NCBI GenBank assembly: GCA_017512145.1
Contig: JAFWHB010000015.1
Span: 1 to 52,899 of the forward strand
DNA length: 52,899 nt
DNA from: Mogibacterium sp.
Lineage (GTDB): Bacteria; Bacillota; Clostridia; Peptostreptococcales; Anaerovoracaceae
Reading direction: 5' to 3'
In this document: positions 42,678-50,250 of the stretch, one piece after another
Layout of the letters: every line of letters begins with the position of its first letter
Position numbering within the stretch: the stretch's first letter is position 1
The notes under the pieces: model-generated
Told to the model about the DNA's origin: nothing
The model's input: only the letters and a program-made list of their open reading frames with translations
Databases searched by the model: none
Program-made: the position numbers and the translations under genes

Positions 42678-43621
42678 AATACGCATTCATAGTCAATCCG
42701 GCATCAGGACAGGGCAAGCACGATAATGACCTTATACCTGAGATAGAAGAGCTGATTGCAGGCAATCCCAACAGAGACATCAAGGTGTACTATACAAGGG
42801 GCGAGAAGGATGCAACAGTTCTCGCAGATCTTATAGCAGCTGAGGCGGATGACAAAGTAGTCATCTTCGCCTGCGGTGGCGATGGTACAGTTCAGGAAGT
42901 CGCAAATGGTATCTATGGACATGACAATGCGATACTCGGGATAATACCTGTCGGCAGCGGTAATGACTTTGTCAGGGAGCTAGGCAAGAACAAGCATAAC
43001 ACAGGAGACTACCGCAAGCTGCGCAACATCTTTGACGGGATGCCTATGAAGATGGATCTCATCAGAATGTCGTGGATCGAGAATGGAGAAGAGAAGTCCC
43101 ATTACATTACTAATGGAATCAATATAGGTTTTGACGGCAATACTGCGATACTCGCTCATGATCTCAAGAGACTGCCGCTTGTTTCGGGCACTGGATCATA
43201 TCTTCTTGCGGTCGCCAGCAATCTTGCCGCTAAGAAAGGGCAGAAGCTCAGAATCACCGCTGATGGCAAGAACTTCCATACCGGAGAGCTGCTGCTTGCG
43301 ACAGCTGCAAATGGAGGCTTCTGCGGGGGCGGAGTATGGAGCTGTCCGAGAGCGGATATTCACGACGGTCTTATAGAGCTTCTTGCTATCAAGGACATGA
43401 CAAGGAAGAGATTCATATCGCTGTTCCCTAAGTACAAGGCAGGCAAGCTCTTCCAGATCAGGGGACTTGAGGACTTTGCAACATACACACAGGCTAAGAA
43501 CATTATTATCGAGCCGATGCTTGGACCTACGATGAAGTTCGTCGGGGATGGAGAGATATTCGAGACCGGAGTTCTTCACATCGATGTAATGCCTAAGGCT
43601 ATAAGCGTACTTATCCTGTGA
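42674..43621 (+). CDS. Diacylglycerol/lipid kinase (DagK/YegS family)
   Basis: A 315-residue soluble lipid kinase with FIVNPASGQGK (5-15), the ATP-binding CGGDGTVQEVANGIYG, IPVGSGNDFVREL, the double-psi barrel region INIGFDG and NGGFCGGGVWSCPRADIHDG, and VGDGEIFETG. The DagK branch phosphorylates diacylglycerol released in lipoteichoic acid or lipid turnover. It overlaps the phosphoesterase gene by four bases. Confidence 0.9.
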   Translation: MKYAFIVNPASGQGKHDNDLIPEIEELIAGNPNRDIKVYYTRGEKDATVLADLIAAEADDKVVIFACGGDGTVQEVANGIYGHDNAILGIIPVGSGNDFVRELGKNKHNTGDYRKLRNIFDGMPMKMDLIRMSWIENGEEKSHYITNGINIGFDGNTAILAHDLKRLPLVSGTGSYLLAVASNLAAKKGQKLRITADGKNFHTGELLLATAANGGFCGGGVWSCPRADIHDGLIELLAIKDMTRKRFISLFPKYKAGKLFQIRGLEDFATYTQAKNIIIEPMLGPTMKFVGDGEIFETGVLHIDVMPKAISVLIL

Positions 43622-43634
43622 CCTGGAGATAATA

Positions 43635-45029
43635 ATGACAACGGATAATTCACGCAGCACATCAAAGATAAGAATAAGGAAGGCAGCGCTGTTTGCGGCG
43701 CTGCTTGTTATTGTGGTCTCACTCGTCTGGCCGGGCAGTCTGTTTGCAGCGACCGGTGAGGAGAGAGACACCATCAAGCCGATAGGCGACATCAATGCAG
43801 AGACCCCTAAGATCAAGGCTAAAGGCGCAGCGATGTACTCACTTCAGCTCGACCAGTTTGTCTACTCGAAGAATGAAAACGAGAAAATCGACCCCTACAG
43901 CATAACCAAGGCTCTGACCTGCTACCTGGCACTTGAGAACCTGGACCCGGAACAGGTCGTAACAGCTTCAGCTAAGTCAACTCAGGTCTATGAGAATGGC
44001 ACAACAATCTACCTCAAGGAAGGTGAGAAGATGACCGTCAAGGACCTGGTCTATGGCGCAATGCTCGAGTCCGGCAATGACGCTGCATACGCTCTCGGTG
44101 AAGCAGTCGCAGGCAGTGAGGAGGCTTTCGCTGAGCTGATGAATAAGACCGTCAGCGAGTGGGGCTGCAGTGATACTCACTTTGTCAATGCTAACGGATG
44201 GAAGAACAAGAACCATTACACGACAGCGCATGACATGGCGATCATCACTAAGAACTGCTTTGGCAATGAGCTGCTGAGAGAGATCTCGAACACGGAGGAG
44301 TACACCATTCCTGCGACGAATCTGTCGGGTGCTCGCAAATGCGGCAACTACATGATCAAATCCACAGAAGGCTGCGAGGGTATAACATGCGGCAAGACCG
44401 GTTCATGGGATGAAGATGACTGCTCGATCATAGTGGGATTTACCAGGGAAGGACTGGACGAAGTGATCGTGCTGCTCGGTGATACCAAGAAATCCCGAAG
44501 GAAAGATGTAAGCAAGCTGATCGAATTCTCCAAGGCGGTCACACCGGGATTCATCGTCTCCGAGACGGGCGATGTCGTTCAGACGGTCAAAGTCAGACAC
44601 GGCGAATTCACCAAAGTCGGGCTGGCTGTAGACGGTCCGACCGTTGCTTATCCAAAGAGCACAAGAGCGAGTGATATAAAGATCGAGATCGAAACGGAGG
44701 ACCTCGAAGCACCGCTGACCAGGGGTGCGCAGGCAGGCACATATACAGTAATGGTCGACGGAGTTCAGGTAGGACAGCACGCACTCCTGATAACAGAAGA
44801 TATCAAGACAGGATGGCTGCCTTCGTATCTGTATATTTCCAACGAGCAGACTATACTGATAGGCAAGTGGCTCGGAGCAGGCCTTGCAGTGATCCTTCTG
44901 CTGGTACTGATCACAAGACCGGGAAGGAAGAGAAAGAAAGCTAAGAAGGTAAAGGAACCGAAGAAAGAGGCGCCTAAGAAAAAGAAGAAGGAACCTGAAT
45001 ATCAGGGTAAACATTACGCCGGTAAATAA
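43635..45029 (+). CDS. D-alanyl-D-alanine carboxypeptidase (S11, PBP5/DacA type)
   Basis: A 464-residue low-molecular-weight penicillin-binding protein. A signal or anchor helix (about 17-38) is followed by the acylation Ser in DPYSITKALT (SxxK, about 89-92), ESGNDAAYALGEA (SxN) and TCGKTGSWDEDD (KTG), then a C-terminal beta domain and a membrane helix (about 418-437). The protein ends in a long Lys-rich cytoplasmic tail. It removes the terminal D-Ala of the pentapeptide and so limits cross-linking. The C-terminal transmembrane helix replaces the usual amphipathic anchor. GGAG lies before the ATG. Confidence 0.93.
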   Translation: MTTDNSRSTSKIRIRKAALFAALLVIVVSLVWPGSLFAATGEERDTIKPIGDINAETPKIKAKGAAMYSLQLDQFVYSKNENEKIDPYSITKALTCYLALENLDPEQVVTASAKSTQVYENGTTIYLKEGEKMTVKDLVYGAMLESGNDAAYALGEAVAGSEEAFAELMNKTVSEWGCSDTHFVNANGWKNKNHYTTAHDMAIITKNCFGNELLREISNTEEYTIPATNLSGARKCGNYMIKSTEGCEGITCGKTGSWDEDDCSIIVGFTREGLDEVIVLLGDTKKSRRKDVSKLIEFSKAVTPGFIVSETGDVVQTVKVRHGEFTKVGLAVDGPTVAYPKSTRASDIKIEIETEDLEAPLTRGAQAGTYTVMVDGVQVGQHALLITEDIKTGWLPSYLYISNEQTILIGKWLGAGLAVILLLVLITRPGRKRKKAKKVKEPKKEAPKKKKKEPEYQGKHYAGK

Positions 45030-45033
45030 AGAA

Positions 45034-45063
45034 TTGAAAACCAGACCCTCGCTATGGTACAAT
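45034..45063 (+). promoter_or_regulatory. Promoter of the tRNA-Ser gene
   Basis: TTGAAA (45034-45039), 18-base spacer and TACAAT (45058-45063) with TGG just before it. The tRNA begins 13 bases later. Confidence 0.6.
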
Positions 45064-45075
45064 AACATTCGCTGT

Positions 45076-45167
45076 GGAGAGGTACCCAAGTGGCTGAAGG
45101 GTCTGGCTTCGAATACCAGTAGGTCGGTAACACCGGCGCGGGGGTTCAAATCCCCCTCTCTCCGCCA
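45076..45167 (+). tRNA. tRNA-Ser (anticodon CGA)
   Basis: A 92-base class II tRNA. The acceptor GGAGAGG pairs with TCTCTCC (45157-45163), followed by G and an encoded CCA. The D arm is CCC...GGG, and the anticodon loop TTCGAAT has CGA at 45110-45112. The long variable arm (GGTCGGTAACACCGGC region) marks serine, and the T arm is GGGGG-TTCAAAT-CCCCC. The top pair of the anticodon stem (C31-A39) is mismatched. The 3' part is duplicated at 52391. Confidence 0.93.
45145..45163 (+). repeat. attL-like copy within tRNA-Ser
   Basis: TTCAAATCCCCCTCTCTCC, from the T loop to the end of the acceptor stem, recurs exactly at 52391-52409. The following CCA and terminator also recur there, in a segment shifted by a small insertion. 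This is the usual target of tyrosine integrases. Confidence 0.75.
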
Positions 45168-45172
45168 ACCGG

Positions 45173-45199
45173 GAGTCGTTCAATGAACGGCTCTTTTGT
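45173..45199 (+). terminator. Terminator of the tRNA-Ser gene
   Basis: A 9-bp stem, GAGTCGTTC paired with GAACGGCTC (one T-G wobble), an AAT loop and TTTTGTTTT. Nearly the same hairpin appears at 52461-52485. Confidence 0.85.
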
Positions 45200-45256
45200 T
45201 TTGTAAGGGTTGAAAAGACTGGATTTGAAAGATTTGTGTAATAAGAATTTTGGTTG

Positions 45257-45309
45257 TGCAGGTGTATCCGGATTCTGGATACACTCAGACGTTTCTGGAT
45301 ACACCTGCA
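45257..45309. repeat. GGATACAC repeat cluster, left end of island
   Basis: A perfect 13-bp inverted repeat, TGCAGGTGTATCC (45257-45269) and GGATACACCTGCA (45297-45309), encloses a further direct copy, TCTGGATACAC, at 45274-45284. The same GGATACAC unit is repeated twice at 52313-52332. The placement just inside both att-like sequences suggests recombinase or accessory-protein arm sites. Confidence 0.6.
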
Positions 45310-45320
45310 GTAATTTGTGG

Positions 45321-45806
45321 TCATGCTAAGGCTCTTACAAAGTTATCATACTTTTCAGCCTCATCACTTCTGTCGAAATAGTAATTGTTTGCCTCTATGT
45401 TCAGCTCATCAGCATGCATGACTGCGGAGACTATGTTGTCCGCTCCGAACTTCTTCTCTATAAAGTGATATGCTTCCTCATAGAACTTCTTCGCATACTC
45501 ATAGCCTCCGTGATCTTCAAAGTATGTCGTGTTGACATCTACGATGATCTCATCGAGCAGGGTAGCATCCTCGCGGAGTCCTCTGGTGGAGATCACTCCC
45601 TCAGCCTCGAGCCTCCTGAAGATCTCGGTGTAGGACTCTTCACCCGGATCTTTGAAGTGGATGTTGTACCTGCTCATTTCAGTGATAACGTTCTCATTGC
45701 CGTAGCTCTGGTTCCTGCGCTCATTGTGCCTGTAGATCTTATCCAGCCCCGAGGCTTTATACTGCACAACTCTCGCGCAGGACATGTCCGGCTTCTTTGC
45801 TGCCAT
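45321..45806 (-). pseudogene. Truncated MobV-type relaxase (Pre/Mob)
   Basis: The 161-residue frame starts like the MobV plasmid-mobilization relaxases: CARVVQYKASGLDKIYRHNE, with the motif I His of HNER that forms the DNA link in MobM, then SYGNENV, SRYNIHF and EIIVDVNTTYF. It stays recognisable as far as VSAVMHADE, the first half of the metal motif HxDE..PHxH. It then breaks off into 27 unrelated residues and a stop. The PHxH half and the whole C-terminal half (families are about 350-500 residues) are missing, so it cannot be a working nickase. ATG 45806 has AAGGAGG seven bases upstream. Confidence 0.8.
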
Positions 45807-45842
45807 ACGCATTCCTCCTTCCTATAGATGCGGGGCGAAGCC

Positions 45843-45881
45843 GGTTACACAACATTCCTGTTGAATGTGTGTAACCCACTA
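45843..45881 (-). other. oriT-like inverted repeat and nick-site sequence
   Basis: GGTTACAC-aa-CATTC (45843-45857) pairs with GAATG-t-GTGTAACC (45863-45876) across CTGTT. Read on the minus strand, TAGTGGGTTACAC runs from 45881; it resembles the MobV nick sequence TAGTGTG/TTA of pMV158. It lies about 40-75 bases upstream of the relaxase remnant, the normal place for a MobV oriT. The rest of the 45807-46112 gap holds further imperfect inverted repeats (for example GAGATCA...TGATCTC near 46015-46045) and no gene. Confidence 0.5.
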
Positions 45882-46112
45882 TGACACTTTCAGCTTCGCT
45901 GCAAAGATGTCGTGGGCAAGGCTTTCCCCCTTGACTCCCTGCGGAAACGAAAAAGAGGAGCATCCACGGTGCAGCCACCTTAGTTACTCCTCTTCGTTCG
46001 CACAAATGCTCACAGAGATCATGTCCTGACCGGACTCTGATCTCATATCGTTTCCGACGCCGCTTAAGTAAAAATGGAGCCAGCGGCGGTGCTCCTGCGT
46101 AAAAAACTTTTC

Positions 46113-46289
46113 TCATTCTTTTTTCTTCCTCCTCTTAGAACTGTACTCGGGACATGAAATGATCACGGCACGGAAGCTCTGCTTACAGCTGCGATCACAA
46201 TTTCTGCAGAGCTCGTTGTAACTGATCCTGCCATTCTCATCGAGATAGAAGTCCCATTCAATCTTGTTTTTCTTTGACATCCTTGGCAT
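46113..46289 (-). CDS. Small Cys-rich protein of mobile elements
   Basis: A 58-residue basic protein with EWDFYLDENGRISYNELCRN and four cysteines (CRNCDRSCKQSFRAVIISC), probably a small zinc site, ending in a Lys/Arg tail. Proteins of this plan are frequent next to mobilization genes in Firmicutes elements, but none has a function I know. GGAGGTGATA just before ATG 46289 is an excellent ribosome site and decides this start over one seven codons upstream. It reads toward the relaxase remnant and could be co-transcribed with it. Confidence 0.6.
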   Translation of the reverse strand: MPRMSKKNKIEWDFYLDENGRISYNELCRNCDRSCKQSFRAVIISCPEYSSKRRKKKE

Positions 46290-46479
46290 ATTATCACCTC
46301 CGATCTTCATTATGATGTCTTCATAAAAGAAATAACGACCAATATAAAACGCCCACCTGGCCGGGAGAAAATGTATGATCTCGGGGCGAAAATGGACGTT
46401 TTTCTTCGCTGTAACGCGATAAAAATGTTTAAAGGAAGAACGATACCTTGCAGCGGCTTAAGAACTGAATTATACGATG

Positions 46480-46735
46480 ATTATCTCTCTAATATATATC
46501 GACAAATCATATGCCAAATTGTTCCAACAATTACGAACTATTTCAAAATAGTTTTCATTAAGCGCTGTGCTAGGAACTAGAGCTGTTCATCTACTTAATA
46601 ACGACAATGCTATAGCCAATTTGTTCCTGAACTATTCAAAATTTCAAAAAGATTTCTCAGCCTGTATAGAGCTTTGTTTCAAAGCATCATCTCTAATAAA
46701 AAAACGACAAAACTATAGAGGAATTGTTCCTATGA
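46480..46735 (+). repeat. Degenerate tandem repeats of about 102 bp
   Basis: Three AT-rich units carry the same ordered words: CGACAA at 46500, 46602 and 46705, TTGTTCC at 46519, 46621 and 46724, and CTAATA/CTTAATA just upstream. Spacings are 102 and 103 bases. TTTCAAAA recurs at 46541 and 46642 in the first two units. The third unit breaks off into the gene fragment that follows. The preceding stretch (46310-46480) has no gene I can support. Short frames here lack ribosome sites and conserved features. Confidence 0.6.
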
Positions 46736-46747
46736 ATTTTGCAATGA

Positions 46748-46996
46748 ATTATTTTTACAAGACCCTATCAGTCACTTGCAGAAAGTGTAGTACTGCAGGC
46801 AGTCAAAGATTATACAAATTCTTACAGAGCAGTTCTCAAGGATCCAAATAATAAAGAAGCTGCAAAGAAGATGCAGGAGTGTGAGGACTTCATCGAGTCA
46901 AGATGGTTCAGAATGCTCTGTGACCTTGATCCTGAAGAGCTTCTCTATAAGATCGATCAGGAACTTGAGAAAGCTTATGGCAGGAGAAAGAGATGA
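46748..46996 (+). pseudogene. 5'-truncated accessory gene of an integrative element
   Basis: An open frame without a start codon, entered after a stop at 46745, reads PYQSLAESVVLQAVKDYTNS, then a charged linker and FIESRWFRMLCDLDPEELLYKI to a stop at 46994-46996. The layout (VLQAVKDY near the N-terminus, WFxxL-D-DPExL later) is that of a short protein often found in Firmicutes prophages and integrative elements. The start and first codons have been lost at the junction with the 102-bp repeats. Confidence 0.5.
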
Positions 46997-47263
46997 GCGA
47001 CTGATACTGTCATAAATACATCTCAGGTGAATGATTATTATCAGAGGGTGTGCGCAAAGATTAATTTGCCTCCTGATGGGCAGCATGCGCTCAGACATAC
47101 TTTCGCTACGAGATGTATTGAGTCAGGGATCCCGCCGGTAGTACTAAAGTCCTGGCTAGGGCATAAAGACATACATACTACACTGGACACTTATACGGAT
47201 GTATTCAAGAGTATGGACATAAAAGCAGTGAATCAATTCGATCAGTATCTTAATAATATGTAG
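46997..47263 (+). pseudogene. C-terminal remnant of a tyrosine integrase
   Basis: The last 88 codons of a phage/ICE-type tyrosine recombinase. QHALRHTFATRCIESGIPPV contains the second catalytic Arg and the His, KSWLGHKDIHTTLDTY the LGH and the nucleophilic Tyr. The N-terminal DNA-binding domains and the first catalytic Arg are gone. It follows the preceding fragment's TGA directly in the same frame, and only a GTG (47027) without a ribosome site is available. The gene must therefore be dead, a relic of the enzyme that probably placed the element in the tRNA gene. Confidence 0.85.
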
Positions 47264-47325
47264 ATGATAGAGAGCTCCTGAGCAGAGATGCCGGGAGCTT
47301 ATATTGAGTGAACTTCCTGATGTGG

Positions 47326-47577
47326 TCAGCCCTTATATGATCCGTCATGAAAACTGTGATTAAACGAATAAATGATTACTAAGACTACTGCCAGAAAAGC
47401 CGGGTATCCGGTGAAAACAATCATCCAGCTCCAGTGATCCAGTGCCCACCTCTGCACTATGCTCCATAGGCACAGGCCGGCGGCAGCTGAGGCTGCAACA
47501 GAAACAAGTATCATCATTCTGAGTTTGAAGCGTTCACTCAGGTTCAGACTGTCTATCCAATCCCATATATATTTCAT
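47326..47577 (-). CDS. Small two-helix membrane protein
   Basis: An 83-residue protein with an amphipathic N-terminus (MKYIWDWIDSLNLSERFKLR), two membrane helices (about 21-43 and 50-70) and a His-rich tail (NHSFHDGSYKG). AGGAGG lies ten bases before the ATG. I recognise no family. It is divergent from the phosphate transporter gene and shares the Pho-box-like region, so it may be induced together with it; that is inference. Confidence 0.6.
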   Translation of the reverse strand: MKYIWDWIDSLNLSERFKLRMMILVSVAASAAAGLCLWSIVQRWALDHWSWMIVFTGYPAFLAVVLVIIYSFNHSFHDGSYKG

Positions 47578-47643
47578 AGTCGTTTATCCTCCTGTTAATG
47601 TCTGAAGGATAGCGCCGCAAAGTAAAGACAGAAATCAGCAATA

Positions 47644-47708
47644 TGTAAAAAGCAGGTAAAAATGATTTTTTACCTGTTTTTTACATTTGTCTGCGTTCCC
47701 GTTTTACA
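47644..47708. promoter_or_regulatory. Symmetric Pho-box-like array
   Basis: Plus-strand TTTACC (47669-47674), TTTACA (47680-47685) and TTTACA (47703-47708), with the first two 11 bases apart. Minus-strand TTTACC (47660-47655) and TTTACA (47649-47644) are also 11 apart. The two pairs form a near-perfect inverted repeat of about 20 bp arms. Six-base repeats of the form TT(A/T/C)ACA at 11-base spacing are the known PhoP-binding pattern in Bacillus. The array lies between divergent genes and upstream of a transporter and a PhoP-like regulator. Possible -10 elements follow at 47718 (TATTAT) or 47731 (GATAAT). Confidence 0.6.
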
Positions 47709-47766
47709 TTCAGACTGTATTATGTAGCCGGATAATACAGATGGAAGGAAAAATGGAAAAAGGGTT

Positions 47767-49566
47767 ATGAATATATTTAACATTCTTACAATGATAGGAG
47801 GCCTTGCGCTGTTTCTGTATGGCATGAGCGTCATGGGGGACGGCCTGATGAGGTTCTCGGGCGGCAAGCTTGAGAGGATCCTTGAAAAGCTTACAGACAA
47901 GCGGATCAAAGGACTGCTTCTGGGCATAGCAGTAACTGCAGCAATCCAGTCGTCTTCTGCCACAACAGTAATGGTCGTCGGTTTTGTCAACTCAGGGATC
48001 ATGAAGCTCAGCCAGGCGGTCGGTGTGATCATGGGGGCTAACATCGGTACTACGGTCACATCGTGGATACTTTCGCTGACAGGCATTCAGAGCGACAACA
48101 TGCTTCTGAGCCTTCTCAAGCCGAGCGCTTTTTCACCCGTCGTTGCAGCGATCGGTATATACATGTATATGAAGGGCAAGGACGGCAGCAAGGGAAAGAA
48201 TATCGGCATGATCCTGCTCGGATTCGCTGTCCTGATGTTCGGCATGGAGACAATGAGCGGAGCGGTGGCGCCGCTGAGCAAAAGCCCTGCTTTTGTAAAT
48301 ATCCTGACATTGTTCTCTAACCCGATCTTCGGGATCATCGCAGGAGCGATCGTCACAGCAGCTATCCAGAGCTCCTCTGCATCTGTCGGAATACTCCAGG
48401 CTCTGTGCATATCCGGCGCGATCAACTACTCGACAGCAATTCCGATCATAATGGGCCAGAATATAGGCACATGCGTTACGGCGCTGCTTTCATCGATGGG
48501 AGCGGGAACCAATGCCAGGAGAGCATCGTTCATACACCTGTACTTCAATCTTATTGGAACGATCGTGTTTACAACTCTCTTCTATGTAGCTCAAGGTGTT
48601 CTGGATCTCGCATTCGTGAATCAGCCGGCTACAGCAGCAGGAATAGCCCTGATACACAGCGTGTTCAATATATGCTGCACTGCGATGCTGTTCCCGTTCG
48701 GGGATAAGCTGGTGAAGCTCGCGATCAGAACCGTACCGGAGACTGAGGCAACTGAAGCTGAGATCAAGGCTAACAGAGCTTCTGAGATGGGCCTTGATGA
48801 GAGATTCCTTGAGAGACCTTCCTTCGCGATCCAGAGGTGCAAAGCTGCAGCTAATGAAATGGCTGACAAGGCAAGTGATGCATTTATGCTTGCGATGGAT
48901 GTTCTTAAAAACTATGATAAAGAGAAGGCGGAGGCTGTCATCAGGCTCGAACAGGAATGCGATGAGTATGAGGATATCATAGGAACATATCTGGTAAAGC
49001 TGTCAGGTCATGATCTGTCGAGGGAAGACGGACAGCTGATGTCGCTGGTGCTCCACGCTATCAATGACTACGAACGCATTTCCGACCATGCGATCAACGT
49101 GGTGGAGGCTGCACAAGAAATGCAGGCAAAGGGTATCAGCCTGACGTCACGCGGAAGTCTTGAGCTTGATGCATTCGGTACAGCGATCAGAGATATACTC
49201 ATGATCACTGATGAGGCATTTATCTCGTCTGACCGCAACAAGGCCAGACAGATAGAACCTCTCGAAGAGGTGGTAGATAACCTTAGCGCTGAGATGCGTC
49301 AGAGACATATCAATCGCCTTCGCGAAGGGCTTTGCTCTATGGAAGCAGGCATCGTACTTGAAGACATACTGATCTACTTTGAGAGAGTCTCCGATCACTG
49401 CTCCAATATCGCACTTTGCCTCATAGAGATAGGAGAGGACTCGTTCGGCCGTCATGAATACGCCAGCGAAAAGACTAAAGGAAGCGATCCTGAGTTCCAG
49501 AGCACTTACACAAGAATGAGAAACAAGTATACGCTGCCTAAGATACAGGAAGGAGTTATTGGATAA
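47767..49566 (+). CDS. Na/Pi cotransporter family protein with PhoU-like domain
   Basis: A 599-residue NptA-type protein. The membrane part (about 1-310) has the two inverted Na/Pi repeats, each with its QSSSA signature: AAIQSSSATTVMVVGFVNSG and TAAIQSSSASVGILQAL. Each repeat has a GxNIGT loop (MGANIGTTVTSW and MGQNIGTCVTALLSS). The C-terminal cytoplasmic part (about 335-590) is a PhoU-like helical domain with DYERISDHAINVVEAAQ and YFERVSDHCSNIALCL. It should import phosphate with sodium, gated by the PhoU-like tail. It is followed by a PhoP/PhoR-like pair, its start overlapping by one base. It lies inside the tRNA-Ser island. Confidence 0.93.
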   Translation: MNIFNILTMIGGLALFLYGMSVMGDGLMRFSGGKLERILEKLTDKRIKGLLLGIAVTAAIQSSSATTVMVVGFVNSGIMKLSQAVGVIMGANIGTTVTSWILSLTGIQSDNMLLSLLKPSAFSPVVAAIGIYMYMKGKDGSKGKNIGMILLGFAVLMFGMETMSGAVAPLSKSPAFVNILTLFSNPIFGIIAGAIVTAAIQSSSASVGILQALCISGAINYSTAIPIIMGQNIGTCVTALLSSMGAGTNARRASFIHLYFNLIGTIVFTTLFYVAQGVLDLAFVNQPATAAGIALIHSVFNICCTAMLFPFGDKLVKLAIRTVPETEATEAEIKANRASEMGLDERFLERPSFAIQRCKAAANEMADKASDAFMLAMDVLKNYDKEKAEAVIRLEQECDEYEDIIGTYLVKLSGHDLSREDGQLMSLVLHAINDYERISDHAINVVEAAQEMQAKGISLTSRGSLELDAFGTAIRDILMITDEAFISSDRNKARQIEPLEEVVDNLSAEMRQRHINRLREGLCSMEAGIVLEDILIYFERVSDHCSNIALCLIEIGEDSFGRHEYASEKTKGSDPEFQSTYTRMRNKYTLPKIQEGVIG

Positions 49567-50249
49567 TGGCACTTGTCTATATCGTGGAAGATGATCCGGG
49601 AATACGCGAGATCGAGGAGATGGCACTTAGGAACAGCAATTATACTGTCGAGACCTTCGAGAGGGCGGCGGACTTATATGCTGCACTTGAAAACGGGCAG
49701 CCCGATCTCCTTCTTCTTGATGTGATGCTTCCTGACGAGGACGGATACAGCATACTCCGTAAGATCAGAACCGACAGCAGACTGAAGGAACTGCCGGTCA
49801 TAATGATCACGGCAAGGAATACCGAGATGGATCTCCTGAAAGGGTTCGACTACGGCGCGGATGACTATGTCATGAAACCGTTTTCTGTCATGGAGCTGCT
49901 GTCGCGTATACGCGCACTTCTGAGGCGGACGATGAGTGAGGAGACCCAGACAATCAGTGCAGGTGATATCAGCATCGATCACAGCAGACATACGGTAACA
50001 GCTGCGGGTGATCCTGTAGAGCTTACGTTCAAGGAATATGAGCTCTTAAGATACATGATGATCAATCTGAACATCGTGCTGACAAGAGAAGCGATAATGC
50101 AGAATGTGTGGGGAACAGACTTCGAAGGTGAGTCGAGAACGCTGGACATGCATATCAGGTCACTCAGGCGCAAACTGGGTGAAAGCGGCAGATATATAAG
50201 GACTGTCCGCAATGTAGGCTATGTCATAGACGGGGCAGAGAGGGAATAA
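49566..50249 (+). CDS. OmpR/PhoB-family response regulator
   Basis: A 227-residue regulator. The receiver domain has VEDD (8-10), the phosphorylated Asp52 in LLLLDVMLPDEDG, T/ITARN and KPF (Lys about 102). The winged-helix domain (about 130-225) has ELTFKEYELLRYMM, LTREAIMQNVWG, TLDMHIRSLRRKLGE and IRTVRNVGYVID. Its place between a Na/Pi transporter and a PhoR-like kinase, and the Pho-box-like repeats upstream, point to phosphate control. It overlaps nptA by one base (TAATG). Confidence 0.92.
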   Translation: MALVYIVEDDPGIREIEEMALRNSNYTVETFERAADLYAALENGQPDLLLLDVMLPDEDGYSILRKIRTDSRLKELPVIMITARNTEMDLLKGFDYGADDYVMKPFSVMELLSRIRALLRRTMSEETQTISAGDISIDHSRHTVTAAGDPVELTFKEYELLRYMMINLNIVLTREAIMQNVWGTDFEGESRTLDMHIRSLRRKLGESGRYIRTVRNVGYVIDGAERE

Positions 50250-50250
50250 C

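Noticed and set aside
46480..46735. CRISPR array
   Set aside because: The repeat units are about 102 bp, degenerate over their whole length and lack constant direct repeats separated by unique spacers. No cas gene is present.
46371..46851. Two short plus-strand frames across the 102-bp repeats
   Set aside because: They lack ribosome sites, are Cys/Phe-rich by chance of AT-rich DNA, and the second runs out of frame into the accessory-gene fragment.
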